Shown here: piece by piece, positions 1 through 8,496 of the stretch
Numbering within the stretch: position 1 is the first letter of the stretch
How the letters are laid out: each line of letters starts with the position of its first letter
Assembly (NCBI GenBank): GCA_037481935.1
Contig: JBBFKQ010000001.1
Location: 237,313-301,312 of the forward strand
DNA length: 64,000 nt
Direction: 5' to 3'
DNA from: Aquificaceae bacterium
GTDB lineage: Bacteria > Aquificota > Aquificia > Aquificales > Aquificaceae
Position numbers and translations under genes: made by a program
Notes under the pieces: generated by a model
Database searches by the model: none
What the model saw: the letters and a program-made list of their open reading frames with translations, nothing else
What the model was told of the DNA's origin: nothing

Positions 1-2
1 AT

Positions 3-1145
3 ATTGCAGATGCGAGAAGTATGGAGGAACTGGAGGATGAAAGTGTAGACCTTGTTGTTACCTCGCCACCTTACTGGCATATAAAAGATTATGGAGTTGA
101 AGGTCAGATAGGATATGGGCAGAGCCTTCATAAGTATTTAAAAGACCTTTACCTCGTGTTTAGAGAGTGCTTTAGAGTTTTAAAAGGCGGGACGAAGCTG
201 TGTATTAACATAGGAGACCAGTTTGCCAGAAGTGTTGTATACGGAAAGTATAAAGTAATACCCTTGCATGCAGAAGTAATATCCATGTGTGAGCAAATAG
301 GTTTTGACTATATGGGTGCCATAATATGGCAGAAGAAAACCACCATGAACACCACCGGCGGTGCAAACATCATGGGAAGTTTTCCCTATCCACCGAATGG
401 AGTTGTAGAAATAGACTACGAGTTTATTCTTATATTCAAAAAGGAAGGCAAAAGAAAAGTTGAAAGGAATATCAAAGAAGCCTCTAAGTTGACAAAAGAA
501 GAATGGAAAGAATATTTTTCAGGTCACTGGAACTTTGGAGGTGCAAGGCAGATAGACCACGAAGCGGTATTTCCTGAAGAGCTCCCAAGAAGACTTATAA
601 AGATGTTTTCTTTCGTTGGAGATACAGTGCTTGACCCCTTTTCAGGCAGTGGAACCACTCTTAAGGTGGCGGTTAAGCTAAATAGAAAGGCTGTGGGCTA
701 CGAGGTTAATGAGAGATATGCATCTATAGCAAGGCAGAAGCTGGGCGTATTCGGGCTTGATATTATAAAAAGAGAGCATAAGGAGTTTAAGACAGAACCA
801 GTAGACTACAGACCAAGTGTTAAGGATGCAAAACCATTAATTGATGAAAGAATGTTAAAGCTTGGTAAAGATAACTTATACAGAGTTGTGGATGTGGTTT
901 CTGAAGATACCATACTGCTTTCTACAGGATTGAAAGTAAAACTTGCAAATATAAGAATTAAAGACAAGAAATCTGCTATTGAATACCTAAATAAGTATGT
1001 GAAAGGAAAGGATGTTATACTCAGAATATATAATGAACTAGCAGACTCGGATACGGTCAGGGCTAAGGTTTTTCTGAAGAACAGAATACACATAAACAGA
1101 AAAATGGTTCAGATGGACATAGCAGAGGAGGTAAGGGATGAATAA
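3..1145 (+). CDS. DNA methyltransferase of an R-M system (5'-truncated by window edge)
   Basis: This is an S-adenosylmethionine-dependent DNA amino-methyltransferase. Motif IV (TSPPYW, residues 14-19 counted from the ATG at 21) comes before the SAM-binding motif I (DPFSGSGTT, about residues 205-213). That order is typical of beta-class m4C/m6A enzymes. The frame is open to the window edge and the codons before the ATG read IADARS, a usual lead-in to these proteins, so the true start lies outside the window. Roughly 130 residues after motif I match nothing I recognise and may help in target recognition. The gene overlaps the endonuclease gene by 8 nt and is AT-rich next to the housekeeping genes, which suggests transfer. 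Specificity cannot be read from the sequence; the partner's family hints at CTAG-type sites. Confidence 0.85.
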   Translation: MADARSMEELEDESVDLVVTSPPYWHIKDYGVEGQIGYGQSLHKYLKDLYLVFRECFRVLKGGTKLCINIGDQFARSVVYGKYKVIPLHAEVISMCEQIGFDYMGAIIWQKKTTMNTTGGANIMGSFPYPPNGVVEIDYEFILIFKKEGKRKVERNIKEASKLTKEEWKEYFSGHWNFGGARQIDHEAVFPEELPRRLIKMFSFVGDTVLDPFSGSGTTLKVAVKLNRKAVGYEVNERYASIARQKLGVFGLDIIKREHKEFKTEPVDYRPSVKDAKPLIDERMLKLGKDNLYRVVDVVSEDTILLSTGLKVKLANIRIKDKKSAIEYLNKYVKGKDVILRIYNELADSDTVRAKVFLKNRIHINRKMVQMDIAEEVRDE

Positions 1146-1833
1146 CAAAAGAAAGGAGTGGTTACTGAATATTGCTACAAACCGATGGCAACTGAATAGA
1201 CCAAAGTATGTGGGGAAAGTGGCTGAGGAAATACGACAGTGTTCTCCCAAAAAACTGGAAGATTGGATTGAATACTATAGAGAGAAGGTCAGACCAAATA
1301 AATACGAAGATATGAGAAAGCATATTCCAGAACTTACTATAGACCATTATCTTGAACTGCTTGGGCTTGAACTTTGTAAAAGAATTCACGAGAATATAAG
1401 AAAGGAGATAGAAAGTATAACAGACGAAGACTGTGTTTCTTACATAAGAGAGCTGGTATTCAACAGAACATTTCAGGGCTATATTAGAGAAAAACAAACT
1501 GTTTACCAACGCCTTGAGGATATGCTTGGAGTGAAAATTGAGCCTGCACCTGATATCTGGGACAGAAAATATAACATTGACTTTTACATAAAATGTAAAA
1601 ATGGAATAATAGGCCTTCAGATAAAGCCTATCACCTATCAACAAACTCCTCAGGTGCATAACTGGAGAAGCTGGCTAAAGGCTTCTCATGAAAGATTTAA
1701 AAGGGAGGTTGGTGGAGAGGTTTTTGTGATATTCTCCGTAAAAAAAGACAAGGGTGTGAAATATATTTATAACGAGGATGAGCTCGTGGAGTCTATTAGG
1801 AAGGCTATGATACTTTCAGGAGGTCCAGCATGA
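1138..1833 (+). CDS. Type II restriction endonuclease, MjaI-like
   Basis: 231 residues. It is the likely cognate endonuclease of the preceding methyltransferase, with which it overlaps by 8 nt. Residues about 143-163 contain an acidic residue followed by a QxK motif (NIDFYIK then LQIKP), which fits a PD-(D/E)xK nuclease core in the Q-x-K variant. The N-terminal region (EWLLNIATNRWQLNRPKYVG) resembles what I recall of the MjaI family, whose founding enzyme cuts CTAG. I have not aligned it, so the family call is moderately confident and the cleavage site is inference. It is AT-rich like the methyltransferase. The stop overlaps the start of mtnD by 4 nt. Confidence 0.65.
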   Translation: MNNKRKEWLLNIATNRWQLNRPKYVGKVAEEIRQCSPKKLEDWIEYYREKVRPNKYEDMRKHIPELTIDHYLELLGLELCKRIHENIRKEIESITDEDCVSYIRELVFNRTFQGYIREKQTVYQRLEDMLGVKIEPAPDIWDRKYNIDFYIKCKNGIIGLQIKPITYQQTPQVHNWRSWLKASHERFKREVGGEVFVIFSVKKDKGVKYIYNEDELVESIRKAMILSGGPA

Positions 1834-2384
1834 GCCTACTTGCCATCTTTGACCAAGAGGGAAAACTTGTAGAGACTGTGAAGGAATACGAAGAGATAGC
1901 CCGCAGGCTATCCACCATAGGTGTTCGCCTTGAGAGGTGGAAGACAGACAGAGAACTTCCATGGTCTGCAAGCCAGGAAGAGGTGCTACAGGCTTACAGG
2001 GAGGATGTGGACAGGATAGTCAGGGAGTTTGATTTTAAGTCCATAGACGTGGTGAGCCTCACACCCGACCATCCAAGAAAGGAAGAGCTAAGAAACATGT
2101 TTCTTTCAGAGCATACACATTCGGACTTTGAGGTAAGGTTCTTTGTAGACGGCTCTGGAACCTTTTATCTTCATCCTGATGACAGGGTTTATGTGGTTGT
2201 GTGTGAAAAAGGGGACTTTATAAGCGTGCCGGCCAACACTAAACACTGGTTTGACATGGGCACAGAGCCCTTCTTCAAGGCTATAAGGTTCTTCTCCATA
2301 CCAGAGGGCTGGGTTGCAAACTTCACTGGCTCAGATATATCTACAAAGATACCTTCTCACGATGAGCTCCTGGAGCTGGCATGA
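1830..2384 (+). CDS. mtnD: Acireductone dioxygenase
   Basis: 184 residues, cupin fold. In the methionine salvage pathway it oxidises acireductone to the 2-keto acid precursor of methionine plus formate (Fe form) or to an off-pathway product (Ni form). The metal ligands are visible: His95 and His97 in EHTHSDFEVRFFV, Glu101, and His139 in ANTKHWF. The GSG and GDFISVP segments are those of the family. The ATG overlaps the restriction-enzyme stop (ATGA) and the gene overlaps mtnC by 4 nt, so both salvage genes are probably cotranscribed and translationally coupled. Pairing with mtnC directly upstream of it in the pathway makes the assignment firm. Confidence 0.93.
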   Translation: MSLLAIFDQEGKLVETVKEYEEIARRLSTIGVRLERWKTDRELPWSASQEEVLQAYREDVDRIVREFDFKSIDVVSLTPDHPRKEELRNMFLSEHTHSDFEVRFFVDGSGTFYLHPDDRVYVVVCEKGDFISVPANTKHWFDMGTEPFFKAIRFFSIPEGWVANFTGSDISTKIPSHDELLELA

Positions 2385-3061
2385 TAAAAGCTATAATCAC
2401 AGATATAGAGGGGACGACCTCTTCCCTTCACTATGTAAGGGAGGTCATGTTCCCCTACTCAAAGAAAAAGCTCCGGGATTTTCTCGGTGCTCACTGGGAA
2501 GAGGGGCACATGAAAGACATAATAAAGAAACTTGAGGAAAGGCTCGGTCAGAGGGTAGACCTTGAGCTGGCGGTAAAAACCTTTGAGGACTGGATAGACA
2601 GGGACCTCAAAGAGCCTCTTCTCAAAGAGCTTCAGGGACACATATGGGAGGAGGGCTTTCTCTCTGGAGAGCTTAAGGGACACATCTACGAAGATGCCTA
2701 TAAAAGGCTCAAAGAGTGGAAGGAAAAGGGCTACAGGCTCTATGTGTATTCCTCTGGCTCTGTAAAGGCTCAGAAGCTATTTTTTGGAAACACAGAGTAT
2801 GGGGACATAACTTATCTCTTTGATGGTTTCTTTGACACTTCCGTGGGGGGCAAGAAGGAAAGGGAGTCTTACCTCAGTATAGCTATGAGCATCGGGATAA
2901 AGCCCGAGGAATGCCTCTTCATATCCGATGTGGAAGAGGAAGTAAGCGCCGCAAGGTGTGCAGGTATGAAGACAGTAAGGGTGATAAGGGATGGTGAGAT
3001 CTCTGACTCCACGCACAGGGTAGTGAGGGACTTTACTCAGATAGAGCCTGAGAGCCTTTAG
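2381..3061 (+). CDS. mtnC: Enolase-phosphatase E1
   Basis: 226-residue HAD-superfamily enzyme that enolises 2,3-diketo-5-methylthiopentyl-1-phosphate and then dephosphorylates it to acireductone, the substrate of the neighbouring MtnD. The opening motif TDIEGTTSS (Asp8, Glu10) is the family version of HAD motif I. Motif II is VYSSGSVKAQ, and the C-terminal GIKPEECLFISDVEEE region carries the metal-binding acidic residues. Its length is normal. The start overlaps mtnD by 4 nt. Its last 29 nt overlap, tail to tail, the end of the oxidase-like gene on the other strand. Confidence 0.93.
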   Translation: MIKAIITDIEGTTSSLHYVREVMFPYSKKKLRDFLGAHWEEGHMKDIIKKLEERLGQRVDLELAVKTFEDWIDRDLKEPLLKELQGHIWEEGFLSGELKGHIYEDAYKRLKEWKEKGYRLYVYSSGSVKAQKLFFGNTEYGDITYLFDGFFDTSVGGKKERESYLSIAMSIGIKPEECLFISDVEEEVSAARCAGMKTVRVIRDGEISDSTHRVVRDFTQIEPESL

Positions 3062-4358
3062 ACAGAACCCTCAGGGAGTAGAGCACGAAAATCACCCCGC
3101 CTGCCACCGCAAGAAGGGTGCCCACACCCATAAGACTCAGAGACAGAAGCACAAGGGGGTCATCGGTAAAGCCAGTGCCATAGGTCTTCCTCGGTGCACC
3201 CTTGAGTCCTGCAAAGAAAAGCCCCAGCACGAAAAGCACCATACCAGAACCATAAAGATAAACCTGTGGCAGGGAAATCTTGCTGAGCTTCTGAGTGTAG
3301 CCAAACTCCTTAAAGAGATGATAGGCAACTGCCATGAAGGCAAGAGTCTGACTTGTTATCACGCCGTGGTAGTGAGCGGGTATGCTCAGGCTGGACTTCA
3401 TGCCCATGTATCCCGCAGAGGGTTCTATAAAATAATACACAAGAGAGGGAAGCACTCCCGCATAGGCTATGAAAACGCCAAGAAGATAGAGGGTAAGGGA
3501 AATGACAAAGGCGGTTGAATAAAGGTCCCTGCCAGCCCTGAAGTTTTTAAGCAGGAAAAATATGTGAAAAAATATGGGAAGACCAAGCCCCACAGCATAA
3601 CCAAGGTCCGTGAGCCTTCTTGCACTCTCGGAGACCGGGTCTCCAAATATTACGGGAATGAACACATACATAAAGCAGAAAGAAAGAAAGAGAAAACTCA
3701 GATACTTGAGCCTTCCAAGCTGAAGCTTTACGCCCCTTATCTCAAACAGGTAATACCATGCATACAGAAACATCACACCGTTTATAAACTGATGCACATG
3801 TCCCGGTGCCCAGTAGAGCCTTTCATAAAACAGGTAAAGCTCCTCCCTTGAGCCCGACTTGGGAATAGAAGTAACAAAGGCAAAAAACATAAGCACGGAA
3901 AGCAGAACCGACACGGAGGCAAGGTGCTCCCTCGGATTTTCTGAAAACACTCCGGACTCTGCCTTGCCTGTTAATATAAAGGCACCAAGCCAGAAGCCCG
4001 CAAAGAAAATAAAAGCACCGAGCCAGAAGAGGGGATGGTCTATAGTGGGCAGATAGTTGTTGGATACCCCCCTGCCAATGCCCAGCAGGGAGACAAAAGC
4101 TATGAGGAAAACGCCACCCAGGGAAAGGTAGAAGGGAAGTTTTAGCTCCTCTCTGAAGGTTATCTGCCAGAGAAGAAGACTAAAAGTCAGGAAAAAGCCC
4201 ACTATGGCAAGGTCCACATGCCCTATGATCGAATGATAAAAGTATCCTGGAGGGACCAGCTTGTAGACCGCAGGAGTCCTCGCCACGGCCGCAACAAGGG
4301 CAAGAAAACCACCAAGCCCCAGTGAGATTATGGAAAGCATAAGCCATCTTCTTTGCAT
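3033..4358 (-). CDS. Heme-copper oxidase subunit I-like membrane protein
   Basis: 441 residues with about twelve hydrophobic segments. Histidines sit where a divergent heme-copper oxidase subunit I would place them: HSIIGHVDLAIVGFF in the second helix, WAPGHVHQFINGV near helix VI, and PAHYHGVITSQ near helix X. The twin histidine of helix VII in classical oxidases is not evident, so a full haem-CuB centre is uncertain. It may be a cbb3/NorB-like terminal enzyme or an oxygen/nitric-oxide related relative. It is the last gene of the hemerythrin-to-ctaB operon, 3 nt after ctaB. The company of two haem A synthesis genes supports a respiratory role. No separate subunit II or III is present in the window. 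Confidence 0.65.
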   Translation of the reverse strand: MQRRWLMLSIISLGLGGFLALVAAVARTPAVYKLVPPGYFYHSIIGHVDLAIVGFFLTFSLLLWQITFREELKLPFYLSLGGVFLIAFVSLLGIGRGVSNNYLPTIDHPLFWLGAFIFFAGFWLGAFILTGKAESGVFSENPREHLASVSVLLSVLMFFAFVTSIPKSGSREELYLFYERLYWAPGHVHQFINGVMFLYAWYYLFEIRGVKLQLGRLKYLSFLFLSFCFMYVFIPVIFGDPVSESARRLTDLGYAVGLGLPIFFHIFFLLKNFRAGRDLYSTAFVISLTLYLLGVFIAYAGVLPSLVYYFIEPSAGYMGMKSSLSIPAHYHGVITSQTLAFMAVAYHLFKEFGYTQKLSKISLPQVYLYGSGMVLFVLGLFFAGLKGAPRKTYGTGFTDDPLVLLSLSLMGVGTLLAVAGGVIFVLYSLRVLSKGSQALSE

Positions 4359-4361
4359 TAT

Positions 4362-5240
4362 CTATCTCCTCATGTCAAAAACCATAAGGGAAAAGAGAAG
4401 AGCTATGTATAGAACTGAGTAAAAGAACAGAAACATGCCATTAGGCTTTTTAGACAGGACGAACTTTATGGTAAGAAGCAGATATATACTGCTGAGCACG
4501 AGAGCTGAGACAAAGTATATGTGCCCTGCAAGCCCATAGAGTGAAGGTAGCAGGCTCAGGGGTAAAAGCCCTGCTGTGTATATGAGGGTCTTTATCTTGG
4601 TATGCTCTATGCCCTTTGAAACTGGCAGAGTTGGGATTCCAGCCTTTCTGTAGTCCTCCGCATACTTTATGGCAAGAACCCAGAAGTGGGGCGGTTGCCA
4701 GAGAAACATTATGAGAAAGAGTATAAGGGCTTCAAAGCCCACCTCCCCCCTTACTGCCGCATACCCTATAACCGGTGGCAGAGACCCGGATACACCACCT
4801 ATCTCCGTTGCAAGAGGGCTCCTTCTCTTCAGGGCAACTGTGTAAACAACCACATAAAAAAAGGAGGCAAGAAAAACAAAGAAGGTGGCAAGCAGGTTTA
4901 CCTCAAGAAGCATTACAACCGCAGAAAGCAGAAGCAGAGAGAAACCAAAAACAAGGGCGTTTAAAGGTGTTATGCTACCACTGGGGAGGGGTCTGTCTTT
5001 TGTTCTGCTCATGAGTGCATCAAGGTCCCTGTCAAAAAACTGGTTAAGCACCGCTGAACCCGCAGAGGCAAGACCAGTCCCCAGAAGCGTCCAGAATATG
5101 AGCCATGGGTCTGGAAACCCCCTTTTTGCAAGATACATACCTGTAAGAGTGGTTATGAGAACAAGAAGCACTATACCTGGCTTCGTAAGGACTATGTAGT
5201 CCCTTATCAGGTTGCTGTATGCTACCGCTCTACCTACCAT
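4362..5240 (-). CDS. ctaB: Protoheme IX farnesyltransferase
   Basis: 292-residue polytopic UbiA-superfamily prenyltransferase that converts haem B to haem O by adding a farnesyl group, the first step towards haem A. It starts with the LTKPGIVLLVLITTLTG helix. The Mg2+-diphosphate motif is NQFFDRDLD (Asn66, Asp70, Asp74), followed by RTKDRPLPSG; the second motif is the YAEDYRKAGIPTLPV segment. It overlaps ctaA by 7 nt, forming a haem A module that ends in the oxidase-like gene. Cells that make haem A normally use it in aa3-type oxidases, so the neighbour or an oxidase elsewhere is the likely consumer. Confidence 0.93.
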   Translation of the reverse strand: MVGRAVAYSNLIRDYIVLTKPGIVLLVLITTLTGMYLAKRGFPDPWLIFWTLLGTGLASAGSAVLNQFFDRDLDALMSRTKDRPLPSGSITPLNALVFGFSLLLLSAVVMLLEVNLLATFFVFLASFFYVVVYTVALKRRSPLATEIGGVSGSLPPVIGYAAVRGEVGFEALILFLIMFLWQPPHFWVLAIKYAEDYRKAGIPTLPVSKGIEHTKIKTLIYTAGLLPLSLLPSLYGLAGHIYFVSALVLSSIYLLLTIKFVLSKKPNGMFLFFYSVLYIALLFSLMVFDMRR

Positions 5241-6100
5241 GCAGGTTTTACCTTTAGCTCGGGCGTTTTCTTAAGCTGGAGGTTGTATGTGAGCCAGGCA
5301 AAGAGGAAAAAGCCCATGGCAGTGTCAAGGAATACAAAGGGAAGGAAAAAGCCGGATACCACCATAGATATGGCAAAGAGAAACTGAAGGTTTATTAAAA
5401 GGAAGGCTGTGAGAGTAGTCCTGTTAAAGCCAGACACCATTGCCAGAAGGAAGGCAAGCCAGGTCACATAAGATATGTTTCTGTGGGCGAACTGCAGGGC
5501 AACCTGCCAGTTGGTAAGGTCGGGAATGAGCTTTCCTGCACATGTGGGCCACTCATGACCACAGGCTTCACCAGAGCCCGTGTATCTGACTAAAACGCCA
5601 GTAATCATGGTGGTAAGAGCAAAGGCGTAAGCCCACCAGGGCACCCCACCGGGAACTTCTTCCTTTTGAAGAAACCTGTATGTGAGAACAAGTGCACCCA
5701 GAATTATCATGGACTCATATATATGGAAAGATTCGAGGAGCATATGAGAGACATACTTGAGGTTCGGTGCTTCAGACCTTATCATCTTCATGCCTGTAAG
5801 AGCAGCAGACAGCGTGAATATAAGAGCAACAAGTGAAACTATTTTGGCAGACCTGGGGGCAGTCCTGTGTCTGAACCACAGGAGAAAGAAGGTGGTAAAT
5901 ACAAATATACCCGCAAGACCGCTTACTGTCCTGTGCCCCATCTCCAGCTTTGCGGCGGTGTCCTTCGGAGGCTGGAAATTACCATAGCACAGGGGCCAAT
6001 CTGGGCAGGCGAGACCAGAGTCTGTTGACCTGACCGCCCCACCCCATATCATCACTATGTAAGTAAAGAGTATGGCTAGCCCTAAAGACAGTCTCAGCAT
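5234..6100 (-). CDS. ctaA: Heme A synthase
   Basis: 288 residues, about eight membrane helices. It oxidises the C8 methyl of haem O to the formyl group of haem A. The first extracytoplasmic loop has the family sequence GGAVRSTDSGLACPDWPLCYG with a Cys pair (Cys32, Cys38). His56 in KLEMGHRTVSG and the His in QFAHRNISY are the expected haem ligands of the two half-domains. I see no histidine in the last predicted helix, where the Bacillus enzyme has one, so one haem site may differ. It lies 12 nt downstream of galU and overlaps ctaB by 7 nt. Confidence 0.9.
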   Translation of the reverse strand: MLRLSLGLAILFTYIVMIWGGAVRSTDSGLACPDWPLCYGNFQPPKDTAAKLEMGHRTVSGLAGIFVFTTFFLLWFRHRTAPRSAKIVSLVALIFTLSAALTGMKMIRSEAPNLKYVSHMLLESFHIYESMIILGALVLTYRFLQKEEVPGGVPWWAYAFALTTMITGVLVRYTGSGEACGHEWPTCAGKLIPDLTNWQVALQFAHRNISYVTWLAFLLAMVSGFNRTTLTAFLLINLQFLFAISMVVSGFFLPFVFLDTAMGFFLFAWLTYNLQLKKTPELKVKPAW

Positions 6101-6112
6101 AATGGTTATAAA

Positions 6113-6991
6113 TTATACCTCAGTAGGTTCTATTATGAGTTCTCTCATGTATTTAAGCAGGCCATCTCTCAGGTCTTCCCTCTGCAGAGCAAACTCAAGA
6201 ATGGTCTGAATGTATCCCATGGGGGTTCCTGTGTCGTAGACCCTTGAGTCAATTTTTATGGCGTAGACAGCCTCTTCTTCCAGCAGTAGCTTTATGGCGT
6301 CGGTGAGCTGTATTTCACCACCTTTACCGGGAGGAGTTATCTTGAGTTTTTCAAATATTCTAGGTGTGAAGAGATATCTGCCTACTATGGCAAGCCTTGA
6401 TGGGGCTTCTTCAGGCTTTGGTTTTTCCACCAGGTCATCTATTATGTATATGTCCTTCTCAATATGTCTGCCGTCTATTATGCCGTATTTTGAAACATCC
6501 TTCTGCTCCACCTCAAAAACCGCTATAACGCTCTTACCAAACCTTCTGTAAACCTCCATCATCTTCCTGAGCACATTATCCTCGTCTCTGAGTATCACAT
6601 CACCCAGACATACTATAAATGGCTCATAGCCCACCACAGGTTCGGCCACGAGCACTGCATGTCCCAGCCCCAGCTGCTCCTTTTGCCTTATGTATATGGG
6701 ATTTATGAGCCTGCTTATCTCCATGATGTTTTTCAGGAGCTCCGTCTTTCCACACTGCTCCAGGTGCTTTTCAAGGTCCGTGTTTATATCAAAGTGATGT
6801 TCTATTGGTCTTTTGTGCCTACCGGTGACGAATATGACGTTGTCAATGCCTGCCTCAAGACACTCCTCCACTATGAACTGAATGACAGGCTTGTCAATGA
6901 CTGGAAACATCTCCTTGGGCATGGCTTTTGTGGCAGGGAGAAACCTTGTCCCCCAGCCAGCCACTGGCAGAACTGCCTTTCTCACCTCCAT
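6113..6991 (-). CDS. galU: UTP-glucose-1-phosphate uridylyltransferase
   Basis: 292-residue cytosolic nucleotidyltransferase that makes UDP-glucose from UTP and glucose-1-phosphate for surface polysaccharides and glycolipids. The N-terminal signature is VAGWGTRFLPATKAMPKEMFP (usually AGLGTRFLPATKA, so L to W here). Further family segments are HKRPIEHHFD, LGLGHAVLVAEP and VEKPKPEEAPS. A good Shine-Dalgarno (GAGGAGGT) precedes the ATG. It follows the coiled-coil gene by 12 nt and precedes ctaA by 12 nt, linking envelope biogenesis (murG, galU) to haem A genes in one transcription unit. Confidence 0.95.
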   Translation of the reverse strand: MEVRKAVLPVAGWGTRFLPATKAMPKEMFPVIDKPVIQFIVEECLEAGIDNVIFVTGRHKRPIEHHFDINTDLEKHLEQCGKTELLKNIMEISRLINPIYIRQKEQLGLGHAVLVAEPVVGYEPFIVCLGDVILRDEDNVLRKMMEVYRRFGKSVIAVFEVEQKDVSKYGIIDGRHIEKDIYIIDDLVEKPKPEEAPSRLAIVGRYLFTPRIFEKLKITPPGKGGEIQLTDAIKLLLEEEAVYAIKIDSRVYDTGTPMGYIQTILEFALQREDLRDGLLKYMRELIIEPTEV

Positions 6992-7003
6992 GTCTATACC
7001 TCC

Positions 7004-7435
7004 TCAGAGTAGATTTTTCTCTCTCAAAAGCCTTGCAAGCTCCTCGTCTCTCTTTGCAAGTTTTCTGAGCGCCTCCAGAAAATCTCTGATTTTTGCTTTA
7101 TTCTCCGTAAGTTCTTCTTCCATCTTTTTTACCCTATCTTCAAAAGGTCTTACCATAGTCTTTCTGTCCCATATGGCAAAACCTATGGTCACCGTAGTTA
7201 TGCTTACAAAGACGCCGGCAGGTATTCCCATAAATACCAGAATCATCTCAATTTTCTTATTTAGCTCCTCAAACCTTTTATCCACCTGCTCAAACCTTCT
7301 GTCAGTTTGTTCCATAAATACCTTTAAGGTCGCCTTAATCTCTGCCACATCCCTCAGAAGTTGTTTTTCTTTCGCAGGCGTAAGGGCAAGAGAGGCATGC
7401 AGGAAAATCATAAGGGCAAAAAACAACCTTATCAT
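7004..7435 (-). CDS. Membrane-anchored coiled-coil protein, function unknown
   Basis: 143 residues, not recognised as a family member. It has an N-terminal signal-like segment (MIRLFFALMIFLHASLALTPA), then a charged helical region with heptad character (residues about 20-65, including FEQVDKRFEELNKKIEMI), one strong membrane helix (about 67-90, FMGIPAGVFVSITTVTIGFAIW), and a second charged coil to the C-terminus. It is probably exported and held in the inner membrane. It overlaps murG by 4 nt and precedes galU by 12 nt. Short bitopic coiled-coil proteins of this layout occur in many genomes without known function; no role is proposed. Confidence 0.7.
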   Translation of the reverse strand: MIRLFFALMIFLHASLALTPAKEKQLLRDVAEIKATLKVFMEQTDRRFEQVDKRFEELNKKIEMILVFMGIPAGVFVSITTVTIGFAIWDRKTMVRPFEDRVKKMEEELTENKAKIRDFLEALRKLAKRDEELARLLREKNLL

Positions 7436-8496
7436 AAGCCCTCCTCTTCTAAAATATACTTTGCCATTTCCTCACAGGCAAGGGGATTGGCAAAGGCTTT
7501 TATGTTCTTTGAAAAAGATTCATAGTCCGCAATAAGCCTATTGAGCCTCTGGATTATGGAATCTGTGTCAGCCTCTTCCTGCGTGAGGACAAGCCCCCCG
7601 CCTATCTCCTCTATCTCCTTTGCGTTGTAGAACTGGTGGTTTCCCACTGCATGGGGGAAAGGAACAAAGAGAGAGGGCACGCCATACAGAGAAAGCTCCG
7701 TTACCGTTCCCGCACCAGCTCTGCTGAGGGCTACTGTGCTGGCTCTGTATATTAGGTTCATCTTATGGCTGAAGGGAAGAGTGAGGACTTTCATGCTCTT
7801 TCCTTCATAGAGGCTCTTTACCCTCTCGTAATCCTTCTCTCCCGTTATGTGTATCCCCTGCCAGCCAGTCTTTAAAAGGACCTGAGGAGCTATTTCATTT
7901 AGAAAGTTCGCTCCCTGACTACCTCCCATTACGAGGAGGGTAGTCCTGTCTTCAAGCCCGAGCTCTGAAAGCGCCTCCTCCCTTCTGAGCTTTAACCCCT
8001 CAAGCAGGGAACTTCTGATGGGTAGCCCAGTTCTGACCGTCTTGTCCTCAGGAAAATATCTCCTTGAATATTCAAAGGTTATAAACACCCTTTTTGCAAA
8101 TATTGTCAGAAGCCTGTTCGTTCTGCTGGGTATTGAGTTCTGCTCGTGAAGGTATAGTGAAGCTCTTTTGAAAAGGCATGCCAGTCCGAGGGGAAGGCTT
8201 GCGTAGCCTCCAAAAACCACAGCCTTATCCTCCTTACTTACCAGCTCTGCTGTCCTGATACTTCCCAGAAGGTTCTTAAAGAGGGCTGAAAACTTGTCTC
8301 TAATACTCCTCCCCATGAAAGGATGAGACTGGACAAAATGGCTCTGCACCGGTATTCTGTCTATAAGTTTTTTTTCAATACCTCTTTCCGAGCCCACAAA
8401 AGCAGAGGTTACACCCTTTTCAAGGAGACATTCAATCAGGGCAAGGGCAGGGAAAAAATGTCCACCAGTGCCTCCACCGGACACAAAAACTTTCAT
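7432..8496 (-). CDS. murG: UDP-GlcNAc:undecaprenyl-PP-MurNAc-pentapeptide GlcNAc transferase
   Basis: 354-residue peripheral membrane GT28 glycosyltransferase that makes lipid II from lipid I in peptidoglycan synthesis. The glycine-rich VSGGGTGGHFFPALAL loop at the N-terminus and the second loop VMGGSQGANFLNE are visible, as is the donor-binding ALSRAGAGTVTELSLYGVPS segment followed by FPHAVGNHQFYNA. Length is normal. It overlaps the upstream membrane-protein gene by 4 nt and the downstream coiled-coil gene by 4 nt. It is away from other mur/fts genes, typical of the scattered organisation in this window. Confidence 0.95.
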   Translation of the reverse strand: MKVFVSGGGTGGHFFPALALIECLLEKGVTSAFVGSERGIEKKLIDRIPVQSHFVQSHPFMGRSIRDKFSALFKNLLGSIRTAELVSKEDKAVVFGGYASLPLGLACLFKRASLYLHEQNSIPSRTNRLLTIFAKRVFITFEYSRRYFPEDKTVRTGLPIRSSLLEGLKLRREEALSELGLEDRTTLLVMGGSQGANFLNEIAPQVLLKTGWQGIHITGEKDYERVKSLYEGKSMKVLTLPFSHKMNLIYRASTVALSRAGAGTVTELSLYGVPSLFVPFPHAVGNHQFYNAKEIEEIGGGLVLTQEEADTDSIIQRLNRLIADYESFSKNIKAFANPLACEEMAKYILEEEGL

